Assembly (NCBI GenBank): GCA_943788615.1
Contig: CALSQY010000004.1
Location: forward strand, 310,001 to 374,000
From: UBA4465 sp002292365
GTDB lineage: Bacteria; Bacteroidota; Bacteroidia; Cytophagales; Cyclobacteriaceae
DNA: 64,000 nucleotides
Direction of reading: 5' to 3'
This document shows positions 8,961-18,031 of this stretch, in pieces. A program made the position numbers and the translations under genes. How positions within the stretch are numbered: position 1 is the first letter of the stretch; each line of letters begins with the position of its first letter. The notes under the pieces were generated by a model that made no database searches, was not told the DNA's origin, and was given only the letters and a program-made list of their open reading frames with translations.

Positions 8961-9704
8961 TTAAATATTATCAAGTTCTCTTTTCTTACTCCAACTTATT
9001 AGTTTTAACTGTTTAGACTCCTTATGGTTACAATATGTACATTGATAAAATTTTTCAACCAATCCTTCCTCAAATTCAGATGCATCCTTCAATACTTTTT
9101 CCTTTCGTTCTTTTAGTGTTCTAAAATTACATGAAGGGCAAACAAGTGCTTTATCAGAAATATCATATTTATGAATAATTTTTTCATCAGATACTTCATC
9201 CAACCAAACGTCAAAATCAGCTTCTGAAGCATCTTCTAATGCAATCATTTCATCTGACATAAATTCATCTTCCTCTAGTTCATTTAATAATTTCATATAG
9301 TTACCGCTAGAGGATTTCAATTTACTAAAACGAATAGATTTTAACCTTTTTTCCAAAACGAAAGGGTAATAAAACTGCAAATACATATTGAAACCGTAAG
9401 CAATCATAAATGCAAACATGAAAGCCATAAGAGCAACAAAAATAAATAACATTGATCCTCCAAGTACGCCTAAAGAACTGGAGATTTCACTGAACAAAAA
9501 AAAGAATATGGCAATTGAAAAAAAATTAGCAGTTCTTTTGAGATATTTCACTTCATTATCTAATGCAAATTTATATTTTTCTGATCTTTTTAATTTACTG
9601 CCAAGCAAAATGAAATAAATCGTTTGATTTAATATTGCCAGCAATAAAAACCCATAACTTCCGTTATTAAATAATTGTATTCCAATCTCTCCTAATGTGT
9701 TCAT
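8961..9704 (-). CDS. Membrane protein with acidic linker and C-terminal zinc ribbon
   Basis: I do not recognise this 247-residue protein. It has three or four hydrophobic segments in the first 130 residues (about 14-32, 53-75, 80-110), a strongly acidic linker around residues 145-175, and a C-terminal CPSC...CTYC pair spaced about 40 residues apart, which looks like a zinc ribbon facing the cytoplasm. Such a layout suits a membrane-tethered sensor or adaptor, but nothing in the sequence names a partner. It converges on trhO and is divergent from ppgK, with 136 bp of AT-rich sequence between it and ppgK. Confidence 0.75.
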   Translation of the reverse strand: MNTLGEIGIQLFNNGSYGFLLLAILNQTIYFILLGSKLKRSEKYKFALDNEVKYLKRTANFFSIAIFFFLFSEISSSLGVLGGSMLFIFVALMAFMFAFMIAYGFNMYLQFYYPFVLEKRLKSIRFSKLKSSSGNYMKLLNELEEDEFMSDEMIALEDASEADFDVWLDEVSDEKIIHKYDISDKALVCPSCNFRTLKERKEKVLKDASEFEEGLVEKFYQCTYCNHKESKQLKLISWSKKRELDNI

Positions 9705-9840
9705 TGTAAAATAGTTAGTGTATGATCTTTTTGTTCTTAAGCAATAATAGTATATTTAATTCAATAAATATAAATAAAATCATTGGATAACTAGTACGAA
9801 CAGACATTTTTAGTATTATTGCTAGTCACATTTTAAAAGA

Positions 9841-10584
9841 ATGGAGTTACTAGGTATTGATGTTGGTGGAACGGGTATCAAAGGAGCTATAATAAATACG
9901 GTTACCGGCCAATTGGTTTCAAAACGTAAAAGACTGTCTACACCACGACCAGCCAATCCGCAATTGGTTATTGAAACTATTGTTGAATTGATTCAATTTT
10001 TTGATTGGAAAAAAAACATTGGGTGTGGTTTTCCCTCTGTAATACAAAAAGGAGTCGTTCGTACTGCTTCCAATATAGATAGACAATGGATTGGATTGAA
10101 CGCTGCGGATTTATTAACCAGGGCCTCCGGGTGCCCGACCTACGTCATTAATGATGCCGATGCTGCTGGTAAAGCAGAGATTGCCTTTGGATCCGGGCAG
10201 GGTAAGAAAGGTAATCTCATTTTCCTTACCGTCGGCACAGGCATAGGCTCTGCTCTCTTTCATAAAGGGTGCCTTTATCCTAATACTGAACTAGGGTTCT
10301 TAAAAATTAAAGGCAAGTATGGAGAACATTATGCGGCAAATTCGATAAGAGAAGCTGAGAATTTGTCATGGAGTCAATGGGGAAAGCGCTTCTCTCGCTA
10401 TCTCAAAAGGGTCGAACTCTTACTCACGCCTGATCTATTTATTTTAGGAGGAGGCATCAGCAAAAAATTTAAAATTTATGAACCTTACATAGAATGCGAT
10501 ACTCCAATTATTCCTGCGCAACTAAAAAACAATGCGGGCATTATCGGAGCGGCAGTAGGTGCCGGACATTATTTCAAAAAGTAG
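9841..10584 (+). CDS. ppgK: Polyphosphate glucokinase (ROK family)
   Basis: PpgK phosphorylates glucose with polyphosphate (often also ATP), giving glucose 6-phosphate. The 247-residue protein has the ASKHA phosphate loop DVGGTGIKG (residues 7-15), catalytic Asp105 in INDADAAG, the second phosphate motif TVGTGIGSALF and the PNTELG glucose-binding segment. It lacks the ROK zinc motif CxCGxxGC, as PpgKs do, and its size matches them rather than ROK repressors. The product feeds directly into the neighbouring zwf, pgl and gnd genes. It converges on gnd with only 5 bp between the stops. Confidence 0.9.
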   Translation: MELLGIDVGGTGIKGAIINTVTGQLVSKRKRLSTPRPANPQLVIETIVELIQFFDWKKNIGCGFPSVIQKGVVRTASNIDRQWIGLNAADLLTRASGCPTYVINDADAAGKAEIAFGSGQGKKGNLIFLTVGTGIGSALFHKGCLYPNTELGFLKIKGKYGEHYAANSIREAENLSWSQWGKRFSRYLKRVELLLTPDLFILGGGISKKFKIYEPYIECDTPIIPAQLKNNAGIIGAAVGAGHYFKK

Positions 10585-10589
10585 TTAGA

Positions 10590-11990
10590 TTAATTCCAGT
10601 CCGAATGAAAAATACCCTGCCTATCTTTCCTTTCATATGTATGTGAGCCGAACAAATCTCTTTGTGCTTGAATTAAGTTTAGAGGCAACTCAGCACTCTT
10701 AAAGGCATCAAAATAATTGAGCGCATTGGACAATGCCAAAGTAGGAATGCCCTTAGACACAGTATATTGCACGACTTTTCGTGTGGCGCCAACAACGGAA
10801 TTTACTTTCTCAACAATCGCGGGAGATAATAATAAGCTTTCCAGTGAAGAATCGTTTTTATAAGCTAGGCGAATATCTTCTAAGAACCTCGCACGTATAA
10901 TGCATCCACCTCTCCATATTTTCGCTATACTTTCCAAATTCAAACCATATTGATATTCTTTTGACGCCTTACTCAATTGCTCCATCCCTTGTGCATAACT
11001 CATTATGAAGGCGAAATAAAGGGAATCTCGCACCTCTTCTACGCTGACTTCTGGAGCAAACGCATCTGATCCCTCTGTATATTTTTCAGAAGCCTTCATG
11101 CGAATATCTATCATACCCGAAATTTGCCTCATCGAAACCGCTGCATCAATCGTCGGTATGGCAACTCCTAGATCCATGGCGTTTTGAGAAGTCCATTTTC
11201 CAGTACCTTTTTGCTTGGCTTTGCCTAAAATTTGATCTACTAAATCAGCAGAAGTGAGATCATCTTTTTTGTCAAATATTTGACTGGTGATCTCAACTAG
11301 AAAAGACTGCAAGTCTCCCTGATTCCAATCATGATACGTTTGTTTAAAGCTGGGGTTATTCAATTGTAATCCCCACTTCATAATGTGATAGGACTCACCT
11401 ATGAGCTGCATCAAAGCATATTCAATCCCATTATGAATCATTTTTACATAATTGCCTGCAGAGCCTTTTCCCATAAAGCCTACACAGGGTTCGTTATTGA
11501 CTTTAGCAGCGACTGCTTCGAAAATTGGCTTAATGATCTCGTAAGCCTCAGGGTCACCTCCTGGCATAATACTCGGACCTTTTCTTGCCCCTTCAGATCC
11601 CCCTGAGACACCCACACCCATGAAATAAATATCCTTGGATTTTAAAGAAGTAAATCTTCTATTGGTATCTTCGAAATGTGAGTTTCCTCCATCAATGATC
11701 AAGTCACCTGAATCCAATAAGGGCAATAAATCATCAATGACCTGGTCCACAGGTCTACCTGCCGGAACGAGTAGCATAATTTTCCTTGGTCTGACCAATT
11801 TATTAATGAAGGCTACTTTATCTAATGTCCCCTCGATACCATCTGAGTGACCTTCATCTTTTAAATTCGCTACTTTTTGGCTATCTGTGTCAAGACCAAT
11901 CGCACAAAAATGATGATCGGCCACATTCAAAAGAAAATTTCTGCCCATCACTCCTAACCCTACCAACCCAAAATCAAACAATTGTGCCAT
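10590..11990 (-). CDS. gnd: 6-phosphogluconate dehydrogenase, decarboxylating
   Basis: Gnd oxidises and decarboxylates 6-phosphogluconate to ribulose 5-phosphate with NADP. The 466-residue protein has the Rossmann motif GLGVMGRNF, IIDGGNSHFEDT, the signature GVSGGSEGARKGPSIMPGG, the catalytic segment GSAGNYVKMIHNGIEY and the C-terminal tail FGSHTYERKD. The length is the usual one for the long form (about 470). It is divergent from zwf across 108 bp, so the two pentose phosphate dehydrogenases probably share a control region. Confidence 0.97.
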   Translation of the reverse strand: MAQLFDFGLVGLGVMGRNFLLNVADHHFCAIGLDTDSQKVANLKDEGHSDGIEGTLDKVAFINKLVRPRKIMLLVPAGRPVDQVIDDLLPLLDSGDLIIDGGNSHFEDTNRRFTSLKSKDIYFMGVGVSGGSEGARKGPSIMPGGDPEAYEIIKPIFEAVAAKVNNEPCVGFMGKGSAGNYVKMIHNGIEYALMQLIGESYHIMKWGLQLNNPSFKQTYHDWNQGDLQSFLVEITSQIFDKKDDLTSADLVDQILGKAKQKGTGKWTSQNAMDLGVAIPTIDAAVSMRQISGMIDIRMKASEKYTEGSDAFAPEVSVEEVRDSLYFAFIMSYAQGMEQLSKASKEYQYGLNLESIAKIWRGGCIIRARFLEDIRLAYKNDSSLESLLLSPAIVEKVNSVVGATRKVVQYTVSKGIPTLALSNALNYFDAFKSAELPLNLIQAQRDLFGSHTYERKDRQGIFHSDWN

Positions 11991-12098
11991 AAAAAAAGAT
12001 CATAAAATTTTCAACAAAACTAATAAAACAATAATATCTGTGACAATAAATCAAATTGTAATTATTTAGTTTGTATCTAAATATGTTTTCAGCAAAAT

Positions 12099-13634
12099 AT
12101 GATAAGCCACAAAGAAAAAGAAGTAGAATCACAAGTACTTGTGATTTTTGGCGCCTCGGGCGATTTAACCTCGAGAAAGTTATTGCCAGAAATTTTCAAC
12201 TTATTTCGTAAGGGATACATACCTGAAAATTATGCCATCATCGGTGTTGGAAGAAGTAATTATTCTGACTCATCCTATCGCGATAAAGTGGTCATCAACA
12301 ATCCCTATTTTAAAAAAAAGGAAAAACGAGCTAAAGAGATTGAAAAATTTTCCGAATTGGTGGATTACATCTCTCTAGATACCGGTGATCCTTCGGCTTA
12401 TGCGGCGTTAAAAAATAAATTGCAACAAATACTACCTGGCCGTCCTGATCCGAATGTTATTTTTTACCTCTCTACCCCGCCCATGTTGTACAAAACAATC
12501 GCCCATCATTTGGCTGCTCACGATCTTAATTTGGAGAAAGAGGGATGGAAACGGATGATTATCGAAAAACCCTTTGGTTATGATTTAGGAAGTGCTAGAG
12601 ATTTGAACATGGCGCTTTCGTTGAAATTCAAAGAGGAACAAATTTATCGAATTGATCATTATCTAGGAAAAGAAACCGTTCAAAATCTAATGGTTACTAG
12701 GTTTTCCAACAGTATATTTGAACCTCTTTGGAACAGGAATTATATCCAACGTATAGAAATTACGGCAGCAGAAAGCGTCGGAGTAGGTAATAGAGGGGGC
12801 TATTATGAAGGTGCTGGTGCCCTCCGGGATATGATTCAAAACCACTTGCTTCAATTGCTTTCATTAGTCGCTATGGAGCCTCCAAATCAAATGACATCAG
12901 ACGCCATTCGGAACGAAAAGGACAAATTGTTTCAATCATTGAGGCCGCTTTCGACTGAGGATGTAAAAAATAATGTGATTCGCGGGCAGTATACGAGTGC
13001 CAAAGTTAGAGATAAACAAATCGTGGGCTACCGAGAAGAAAATGGCGTACATACGACCTCTCGAACGGAAACGTTTGCCGCTATGAAATTTTTTATTGAC
13101 AATTGGAGGTGGGCAGATGTTCCTTTTTACATAAGAAGTGGCAAAAGATTACCTACAAGAGTTTCAGAGGTAGTCATACACTTCAAATCTAATCATCTCC
13201 ACTTGTTTAAAAACGAAGGGTCTGATCATGCACACAATATCCTCATTTTCAGGATACAGCCCAATGAAGGCATTCTGCTTAAATTTGGACTGAAAGTACC
13301 CGGAGCAGGCAATCTAGTCAAGGATGTAAATATGGATTTCCAATATGATGACCTAACACAGGATTATGTCCCAGACGCCTATGAGCGACTTATTCTAGAC
13401 TGTATGCAAGGAGACTCGACTTTATATGCACGCGGAGACAGTGTCGAACATTCTTGGAAATTTATCGATCCCATTTTAAAAGCATGGAAGGACGATCCTG
13501 ACATCCCCATTTATGGTTATCCTGCAGGCACTTGGGGCCCTGAGCATATCAATAAATTAATTCAAGGTAGGGATATGACTTGGAGAAATGCCAGCTCAAA
13601 TCTTTCTCATGACGGTGAATATTGTGAATTGTGA
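12099..13634 (+). CDS. zwf: Glucose-6-phosphate 1-dehydrogenase
   Basis: Zwf oxidises glucose 6-phosphate to 6-phosphogluconolactone. The 511-residue protein shows the nucleotide-binding motif GASGDLTSRKLLPE near the N-terminus and the family signature RIDHYLGKE at residues 184-192, where the His and Lys bind substrate; EKPFGYDLGSA supplies the conserved EKPxG. The length fits. It begins the operon zwf-pgl-gntK: the stop is 4 bp before the pgl start. The upstream 108 bp shared with gnd is AT-rich and holds no clear consensus promoter that I can defend. Confidence 0.97.
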   Translation: MISHKEKEVESQVLVIFGASGDLTSRKLLPEIFNLFRKGYIPENYAIIGVGRSNYSDSSYRDKVVINNPYFKKKEKRAKEIEKFSELVDYISLDTGDPSAYAALKNKLQQILPGRPDPNVIFYLSTPPMLYKTIAHHLAAHDLNLEKEGWKRMIIEKPFGYDLGSARDLNMALSLKFKEEQIYRIDHYLGKETVQNLMVTRFSNSIFEPLWNRNYIQRIEITAAESVGVGNRGGYYEGAGALRDMIQNHLLQLLSLVAMEPPNQMTSDAIRNEKDKLFQSLRPLSTEDVKNNVIRGQYTSAKVRDKQIVGYREENGVHTTSRTETFAAMKFFIDNWRWADVPFYIRSGKRLPTRVSEVVIHFKSNHLHLFKNEGSDHAHNILIFRIQPNEGILLKFGLKVPGAGNLVKDVNMDFQYDDLTQDYVPDAYERLILDCMQGDSTLYARGDSVEHSWKFIDPILKAWKDDPDIPIYGYPAGTWGPEHINKLIQGRDMTWRNASSNLSHDGEYCEL

Positions 13635-13638
13635 AAAA

Positions 13639-14346
13639 ATGGAAAAAATAATTTTTAAAACACCTCAGGCCTTGGCATATGCTTTTGCCGATCATCTCGT
13701 AAATCTTGCTTCTGATAAGGAAGTGATTCATGTCGCATTATCGGGAGGAAGCACGCCCAAATTACTATTTAAAATTTTGGCCACTACCCATAAAAATAAC
13801 GATTGGTCGCGGTTGCGTTTTTATTGGGGAGATGAAAGATGCGTAAGCCCTGATAATTCTGAAAGTAATTATTTAATGACTAAAAAGCTCTTTTTTGATC
13901 CCGCTAACATTGCAAGTGAGCATATTTTTAGAGTACTTGGAGAAAATGACCCTAAACAAGAAGCAGAGCGATATGGATACCTCCTGTATAAATCGTTGCC
14001 CATAGTTAATGAACTCCCCTGTTTTGATTTAGTTTATTTAGGAATGGGAGAAGATGGGCATACGGCCTCTATATTTCCCCATGAAATGGAATTAATGACA
14101 CATCAAGAAGTTTGTGCGGTGGCCACGCATCCTATCAGTGGCCAAAAAAGAATCACATTAACGGGCCCAGTCATTAATAATGCTCGATCTATAGTTTTTT
14201 TAATAACGGGCAAGTCTAAATATCCTCGAATCAAATCTATTCTCAAAGATCAACATGATTTTGAAAGCTTCCCGGCGGCGCATATTCAACCAACACATGG
14301 ACATTTGACTTGGTATCTGGATAAAGCGGCATATGAAGGCGCCTAA
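13639..14346 (+). CDS. pgl: 6-phosphogluconolactonase
   Basis: Pgl (DevB type) hydrolyses 6-phosphogluconolactone, the step between Zwf and Gnd. The 235-residue protein carries LSGGSTPKLLFK, the YWGDERCV motif with the conserved Asp-Glu-Arg, and GMGEDGHTAS with the active-site His. The open frame extends upstream to 13588, but that would overlap zwf; the ATG at 13639 gives MEKIIFKTPQALA, a normal start, 4 bp after the zwf stop. The end overlaps gntK by 14 bp, implying coupled translation. Confidence 0.95.
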   Translation: MEKIIFKTPQALAYAFADHLVNLASDKEVIHVALSGGSTPKLLFKILATTHKNNDWSRLRFYWGDERCVSPDNSESNYLMTKKLFFDPANIASEHIFRVLGENDPKQEAERYGYLLYKSLPIVNELPCFDLVYLGMGEDGHTASIFPHEMELMTHQEVCAVATHPISGQKRITLTGPVINNARSIVFLITGKSKYPRIKSILKDQHDFESFPAAHIQPTHGHLTWYLDKAAYEGA

Positions 14347-14821
14347 AATATTGATTGTGATGGGTGTGACTTGTTCTGGTAAAACTGCCTTTGGAAAAGT
14401 GCTTTCTAATCGACTTAAAATCCCTTTTTTTGATGGTGATGACCTTCATTCAAAAGCCAATATCAATAAAATGAAACGAGGTCACCCCTTGGATGATGAA
14501 GATCGCTGGCCCTGGTTACAAAACATTCATCAATTAGCACTTAATCACGCTATTGACGGTGTAATTATTGCTTGTTCCGCCTTAAAAAAATCTTACAGAC
14601 AAGTCATTCAAGCTTCAACGAATATGGAATTTATTTATTTGAAAGCAGATAAAAAAACGATCGCACAACGACTTGCATTACGAAAAAATCATTTCATGCC
14701 CACCTCACTCCTCGATTCCCAATTCGAAGCTTTGGAGGCACCGAAAAGTGGGTGCATTCTTGATGCTACTCAGACATTTGAGATCAATGCTGATTTAGTT
14801 GTGAGATATCTACAAAAATAA
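14333..14821 (+). CDS. gntK: Gluconokinase
   Basis: The 162-residue P-loop kinase phosphorylates D-gluconate to 6-phosphogluconate. It has the Walker A motif GVTCSGKT (residues 11-18), the gluconokinase signature FFDGDDLHSKANINKMKRG, DDEDRWPWL and the ACSALKKSYR segment. The size is typical for the GntK family. It overlaps pgl by 14 bp and is the last gene of the zwf operon, so gluconate and glucose enter the same pool of 6-phosphogluconate for Gnd. No gluconate permease is seen nearby. Confidence 0.93.
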   Translation: MKAPKILIVMGVTCSGKTAFGKVLSNRLKIPFFDGDDLHSKANINKMKRGHPLDDEDRWPWLQNIHQLALNHAIDGVIIACSALKKSYRQVIQASTNMEFIYLKADKKTIAQRLALRKNHFMPTSLLDSQFEALEAPKSGCILDATQTFEINADLVVRYLQK

Positions 14822-14860
14822 TGTTTTTTTTGGAAAATAGATTATCGGCATGATAAAAGA

Positions 14861-15340
14861 TCAATCTACTGCCACAGACGCAATGGCTTTAAAAAGCTTG
14901 CCATCAGAGATTAAGCATCCTTGTTCAACCATATCAAAAATTTCTTTTTCGCGATTTTTATTGTACTTTTTTTCATCCATATAAACTTTCACTCCACCAA
15001 CAGGTTGTGCTAAAAGCTGTTTTACAGCGTACTCATCATTAAAATCAATTTTATCAGCTCCATGAGGGTCTAATCGAATCCCTGCCATATAAATAAGGTC
15101 TTCCGTACAACTAAAAGTAATGAGCTCCCCTACACTTCTATATTCTAAAAATTGAGTTTTTCTCATAATACCTTCAAAAACCACTTCGCTAAAGGCATCT
15201 ATTATCTGATTAGATTTTTTGACATCATTTGCCAACAGCTGTTTCCAATCATCTGCAATAACCCCATTCACCACTAAAAAATCTATAAATTCATTTTCTA
15301 AGGGTTTGAGTTCTTCAAGGGTAAGTCTACGATATTTCAT
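14861..15340 (-). CDS. DUF6495 family protein
   Basis: The 159-residue soluble protein begins MKYRRLTLEELKPLENEF and matches, as far as I recall, a conserved Bacteroidota family (DUF6495) of unknown function. It has no signal peptide, membrane segment or recognisable catalytic motif; the middle part reads FLEYRSVGELITFSC. It converges on gntK with 39 bp between stops, so it is not part of that operon. The family assignment is from memory; the coding status is secure from length, composition and start. Confidence 0.75.
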   Translation of the reverse strand: MKYRRLTLEELKPLENEFIDFLVVNGVIADDWKQLLANDVKKSNQIIDAFSEVVFEGIMRKTQFLEYRSVGELITFSCTEDLIYMAGIRLDPHGADKIDFNDEYAVKQLLAQPVGGVKVYMDEKKYNKNREKEIFDMVEQGCLISDGKLFKAIASVAVD

Positions 15341-15445
15341 GACTGAGAAAAAACATTTTGGTTACCTTTCAAAAAGCAATTTTAACGATTATTTTGTTTG
15401 ACTCCTTATATAGAAACCTTTGAATTTCACATCAAAAAACAAATA

Positions 15446-16330
15446 ATGAAAAACTAATCGAAACAACTGCATTTTATTTTAACTATTGTGTCTCGATACA
15501 AGTCCTAATGGAATCTACTTATGCAGATGCGCCCCCGTATAAGATTCAAAGATTTTAATTTTTTCACAAAAGAGTTTTACCGAGCTGTCTCAAGGTAAAA
15601 AAACGATTTAGGGCCATTGGGTCTACCGACATTGGTATAGATCAAGCGCTGCTATTCTCATTTATAATGAACACAATTGGACGCAAGATGCCATTGATGA
15701 TAATTTCAGTGTAGTCTACAAAAAAAATATGAAGGCCTTTCGGCAGACGCCAAAAAAGAAATGGATGCTGTTTTCACTGAATGGTAGTCATTTTTTAAGA
15801 GTTATTGGGATGAAATGCGCGTCATAGACTATGAAAAGGACTTTGTGTCAAAGGAAAATTTGGATTGGAATATTTCCTTTGTCTTTGCTGTAGGAACCTA
15901 CAACACCAGAGGCAAGCCCTGAGATGGCCGAAGCCTATATGAATTGGCAAACCAAATCTTTAGTTGCTGAGGGATTACAAATAGGTGGTGGCGTAACCAA
16001 ACTTTATTAAGAAGCAGGTGCAGATCTAAAGTTTTTCGGTGCTTTCAAAACCATTGTAGATTTTGCCACTTCCATCAGAACACAAGGAACGGTAAATACC
16101 GCTGCTAGCAACAGCTTCTAGAGCCTCGTAGATGAATGGGTCGCATGCGGATTAAATCTACTCAAATATCGGACATTTATAAGATGGCACTTTAAGTCTG
16201 TCCAGAAAAGATAAATAAAGCCAAGGTTTTTCACTCAACTATTATTGATGTTAACCCTCCTAAAATGGGTGGTTTCTTTTGACCTAAAAAGCTACCTGAA
16301 CTCAACAAAAAGCTTAAATAGAAAAAAACC
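15446..16330 (+). pseudogene. Decayed gene of unknown family with several stops and frameshifts
   Basis: The 1.1 kb between 15341 and 16433 has no intact gene, but coding-like stretches can be followed on the plus strand in shifting frames. A start with a signal-like N-terminus lies near 15446 (MKN-stop-SKQLHFILTIV). From 15728 a frame reads YEGLSADAKKEMDAVFTEW, stop, SFFKSYWDEMRVIDYEKDF. A later frame reads MAEAYMNWQTKSLVAEGLQ and, after another stop, LKFFGAFKTIVDFATSIRTQ. At least five lesions separate the pieces. I do not recognise the parent family. The high number of lesions argues for true decay rather than sequence error. Confidence 0.6.
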
Positions 16331-16433
16331 TGAGCTTATGCGGAAATCCTTCGATTTTAACTCATTGATTCTCGACCCTAAGCATTTCAGCTGTGATTAA
16401 AAAGTGACTATGCTAGATGAAAGCAATCAGGAT

Positions 16434-17213
16434 TTAGGCTGCTTGTTTTTTCTTGATTTCTTTTGGCAATTGTATTTCTTTCTGATCTTTTATCTGAATT
16501 ACCCCCAATGCATTGAGTAACTTAATCACTTGATAAGTAGGATCAATTTCATGCCAACGTATTCCTCCAAAATTAGGTCGAGAACCATATTTGTGATGAT
16601 TGTTGTGATAGCTTTCTCCCATCATTAAGAAATCGAATGGCAAAAAGTTTCTAGATGTATCTTTTACTTCATAGTTTCTATACCCGTATTTGTGTGCAAA
16701 CCAATTAATGATGGCACCATGGATAGGGGAAAATAAAAATTGCATTGGCAACAAAGCCCACAGCCAAATTTCTGTTGCAAATAAATAATAAACACCTACG
16801 TATGCGGCACCCCAAAACAATCTCGATGGCCAAGATCTCGCAAATTTGTCAAAAAACTCCCACTTAGGTACTCCGTCCATAAATCGATTTTCGGGCAACT
16901 CCTCACCACTGGCTATTTTAGAATAGATGGTCTTGGTTTTCCACATCATTTTAAAAATGGATTCATCATATTTAGGTGAATGCGGATCGTTTTCAGTATC
17001 TGCAAAAGCGTGATGCATTCGATGCATCACACCGTATCCAAAAGGACTTAAATAATTAGAACCTTGGAAAATCCAGGTCAGGACAAAAAATATCTTTTCT
17101 GTTTTCGGTCCCATCGTAAAGGCGGCATGAGAGGCATACCTATGGAGGAAAAATGTTTGAAAGAAAAGGGAAAAGTACCAGTGTAAAACAAAAAATATTA
17201 GAATGATTTCCAT
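16434..17213 (-). CDS. Acyl-CoA (fatty acid) desaturase, membrane-bound
   Basis: The 259-residue protein has about four membrane segments and the three histidine boxes of membrane desaturases: HRYASH, HRMHH (followed by AFADTENDPHSP) and HNNHH in GESYHNNHHKYGSR. These bind the di-iron centre that introduces a double bond, usually delta-9, into acyl chains. The length is near that of bacterial acyl-CoA desaturases lacking a cytochrome b5 domain. It lies 77 bp downstream of the sigma factor gene on the same strand. A role in membrane fluidity at low temperature is plausible. Confidence 0.9.
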   Translation of the reverse strand: MEIILIFFVLHWYFSLFFQTFFLHRYASHAAFTMGPKTEKIFFVLTWIFQGSNYLSPFGYGVMHRMHHAFADTENDPHSPKYDESIFKMMWKTKTIYSKIASGEELPENRFMDGVPKWEFFDKFARSWPSRLFWGAAYVGVYYLFATEIWLWALLPMQFLFSPIHGAIINWFAHKYGYRNYEVKDTSRNFLPFDFLMMGESYHNNHHKYGSRPNFGGIRWHEIDPTYQVIKLLNALGVIQIKDQKEIQLPKEIKKKQAA

Positions 17214-17290
17214 GAAAACGTTAAATTAAAAATGAATCTTACTCTTATAGATCCATTTAGTTTTCATTTGTTACAGAAAATGAGTTTTTT

Positions 17291-17911
17291 TTATTTATTT
17301 AGGAAAGTTTTTTTGGATATCTCACGCTTTAATTCGTCAATAATCTCGCTGATGGTGCCGAGTTCACAGGCTTTTTTGAATGATAGAGGCAGTTTAGGTA
17401 CCTTAAAATCAGATTTAAACTTTATTTTATCTTGTTCCAATTTTGACTTTGCCCTAAAAAATAATTGCCGGCAATGGTCTTTCTTTTTGTCAAAAATCTC
17501 CTGCAATTCTTCATATTCGACACTAAAAACCTCACGCATCACGTAAATAGATTTCTCTAAAGGTTCTAATTTCTTATGTAATACCTGCCAGGCTTCGCCC
17601 AACTGTACATCCATGTCAAAATTCAAAAAAACTTTTATTTGTTGGCGGTCCACGATCTCAAATTCATCTTCAGCGGTAAAAGTTTTCTGAGAAATTTTAT
17701 TTTTTAAGGAAGTCAAAAACTTCATGCTGTTGTTGCTGACAGATTTGATCAGGTAGGCTTTTTTGTTTTTGATGTCTTTACGATCAATTGAAAGCCATTT
17801 TTCAAAAGTATCCTGAACAATGTCTTCTGCATCTTCAATACTCCCTACAATTCTTAGGGCAATGTTCCGCAAAAGCGGATGATAGCTAAATATGTCTTCT
17901 GACTTATTCAT
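17291..17911 (-). CDS. ECF-type RNA polymerase sigma factor
   Basis: The 206-residue protein has sigma region 2 (LLRNIALRIVGSIEDAEDIVQDTFEKWL, with the usual DAEDIVQDTF core) and region 4 (LEPLEKSIYVMREVFSVEYEELQEIF...CRQLFFRAKSKL). The spacing and the REVF segment recall the SigJ/ECF41 group, which usually carries a C-terminal SnoaL domain; here only a short basic tail of about 45 residues follows. No anti-sigma gene is adjacent. It lies upstream of the desaturase on the same strand and could control it, but the sequence does not prove this. Confidence 0.85.
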   Translation of the reverse strand: MNKSEDIFSYHPLLRNIALRIVGSIEDAEDIVQDTFEKWLSIDRKDIKNKKAYLIKSVSNNSMKFLTSLKNKISQKTFTAEDEFEIVDRQQIKVFLNFDMDVQLGEAWQVLHKKLEPLEKSIYVMREVFSVEYEELQEIFDKKKDHCRQLFFRAKSKLEQDKIKFKSDFKVPKLPLSFKKACELGTISEIIDELKREISKKTFLNK

Positions 17912-18031
17912 AATGAATAGATATGCAAATTAAGGAAGATTGACGCATTCTGACAATAAAATTAGAGATTATTGAAAGCTATGTAAAAACCTATCGTTTG
18001 TAAATTTAATTTTTCAAAACGCTACTAACCC

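Noticed and set aside
17232..17546. 104-residue plus-strand open frame opposite the sigma factor
   Set aside because: It is a shadow of the sigma factor gene on the opposite strand.
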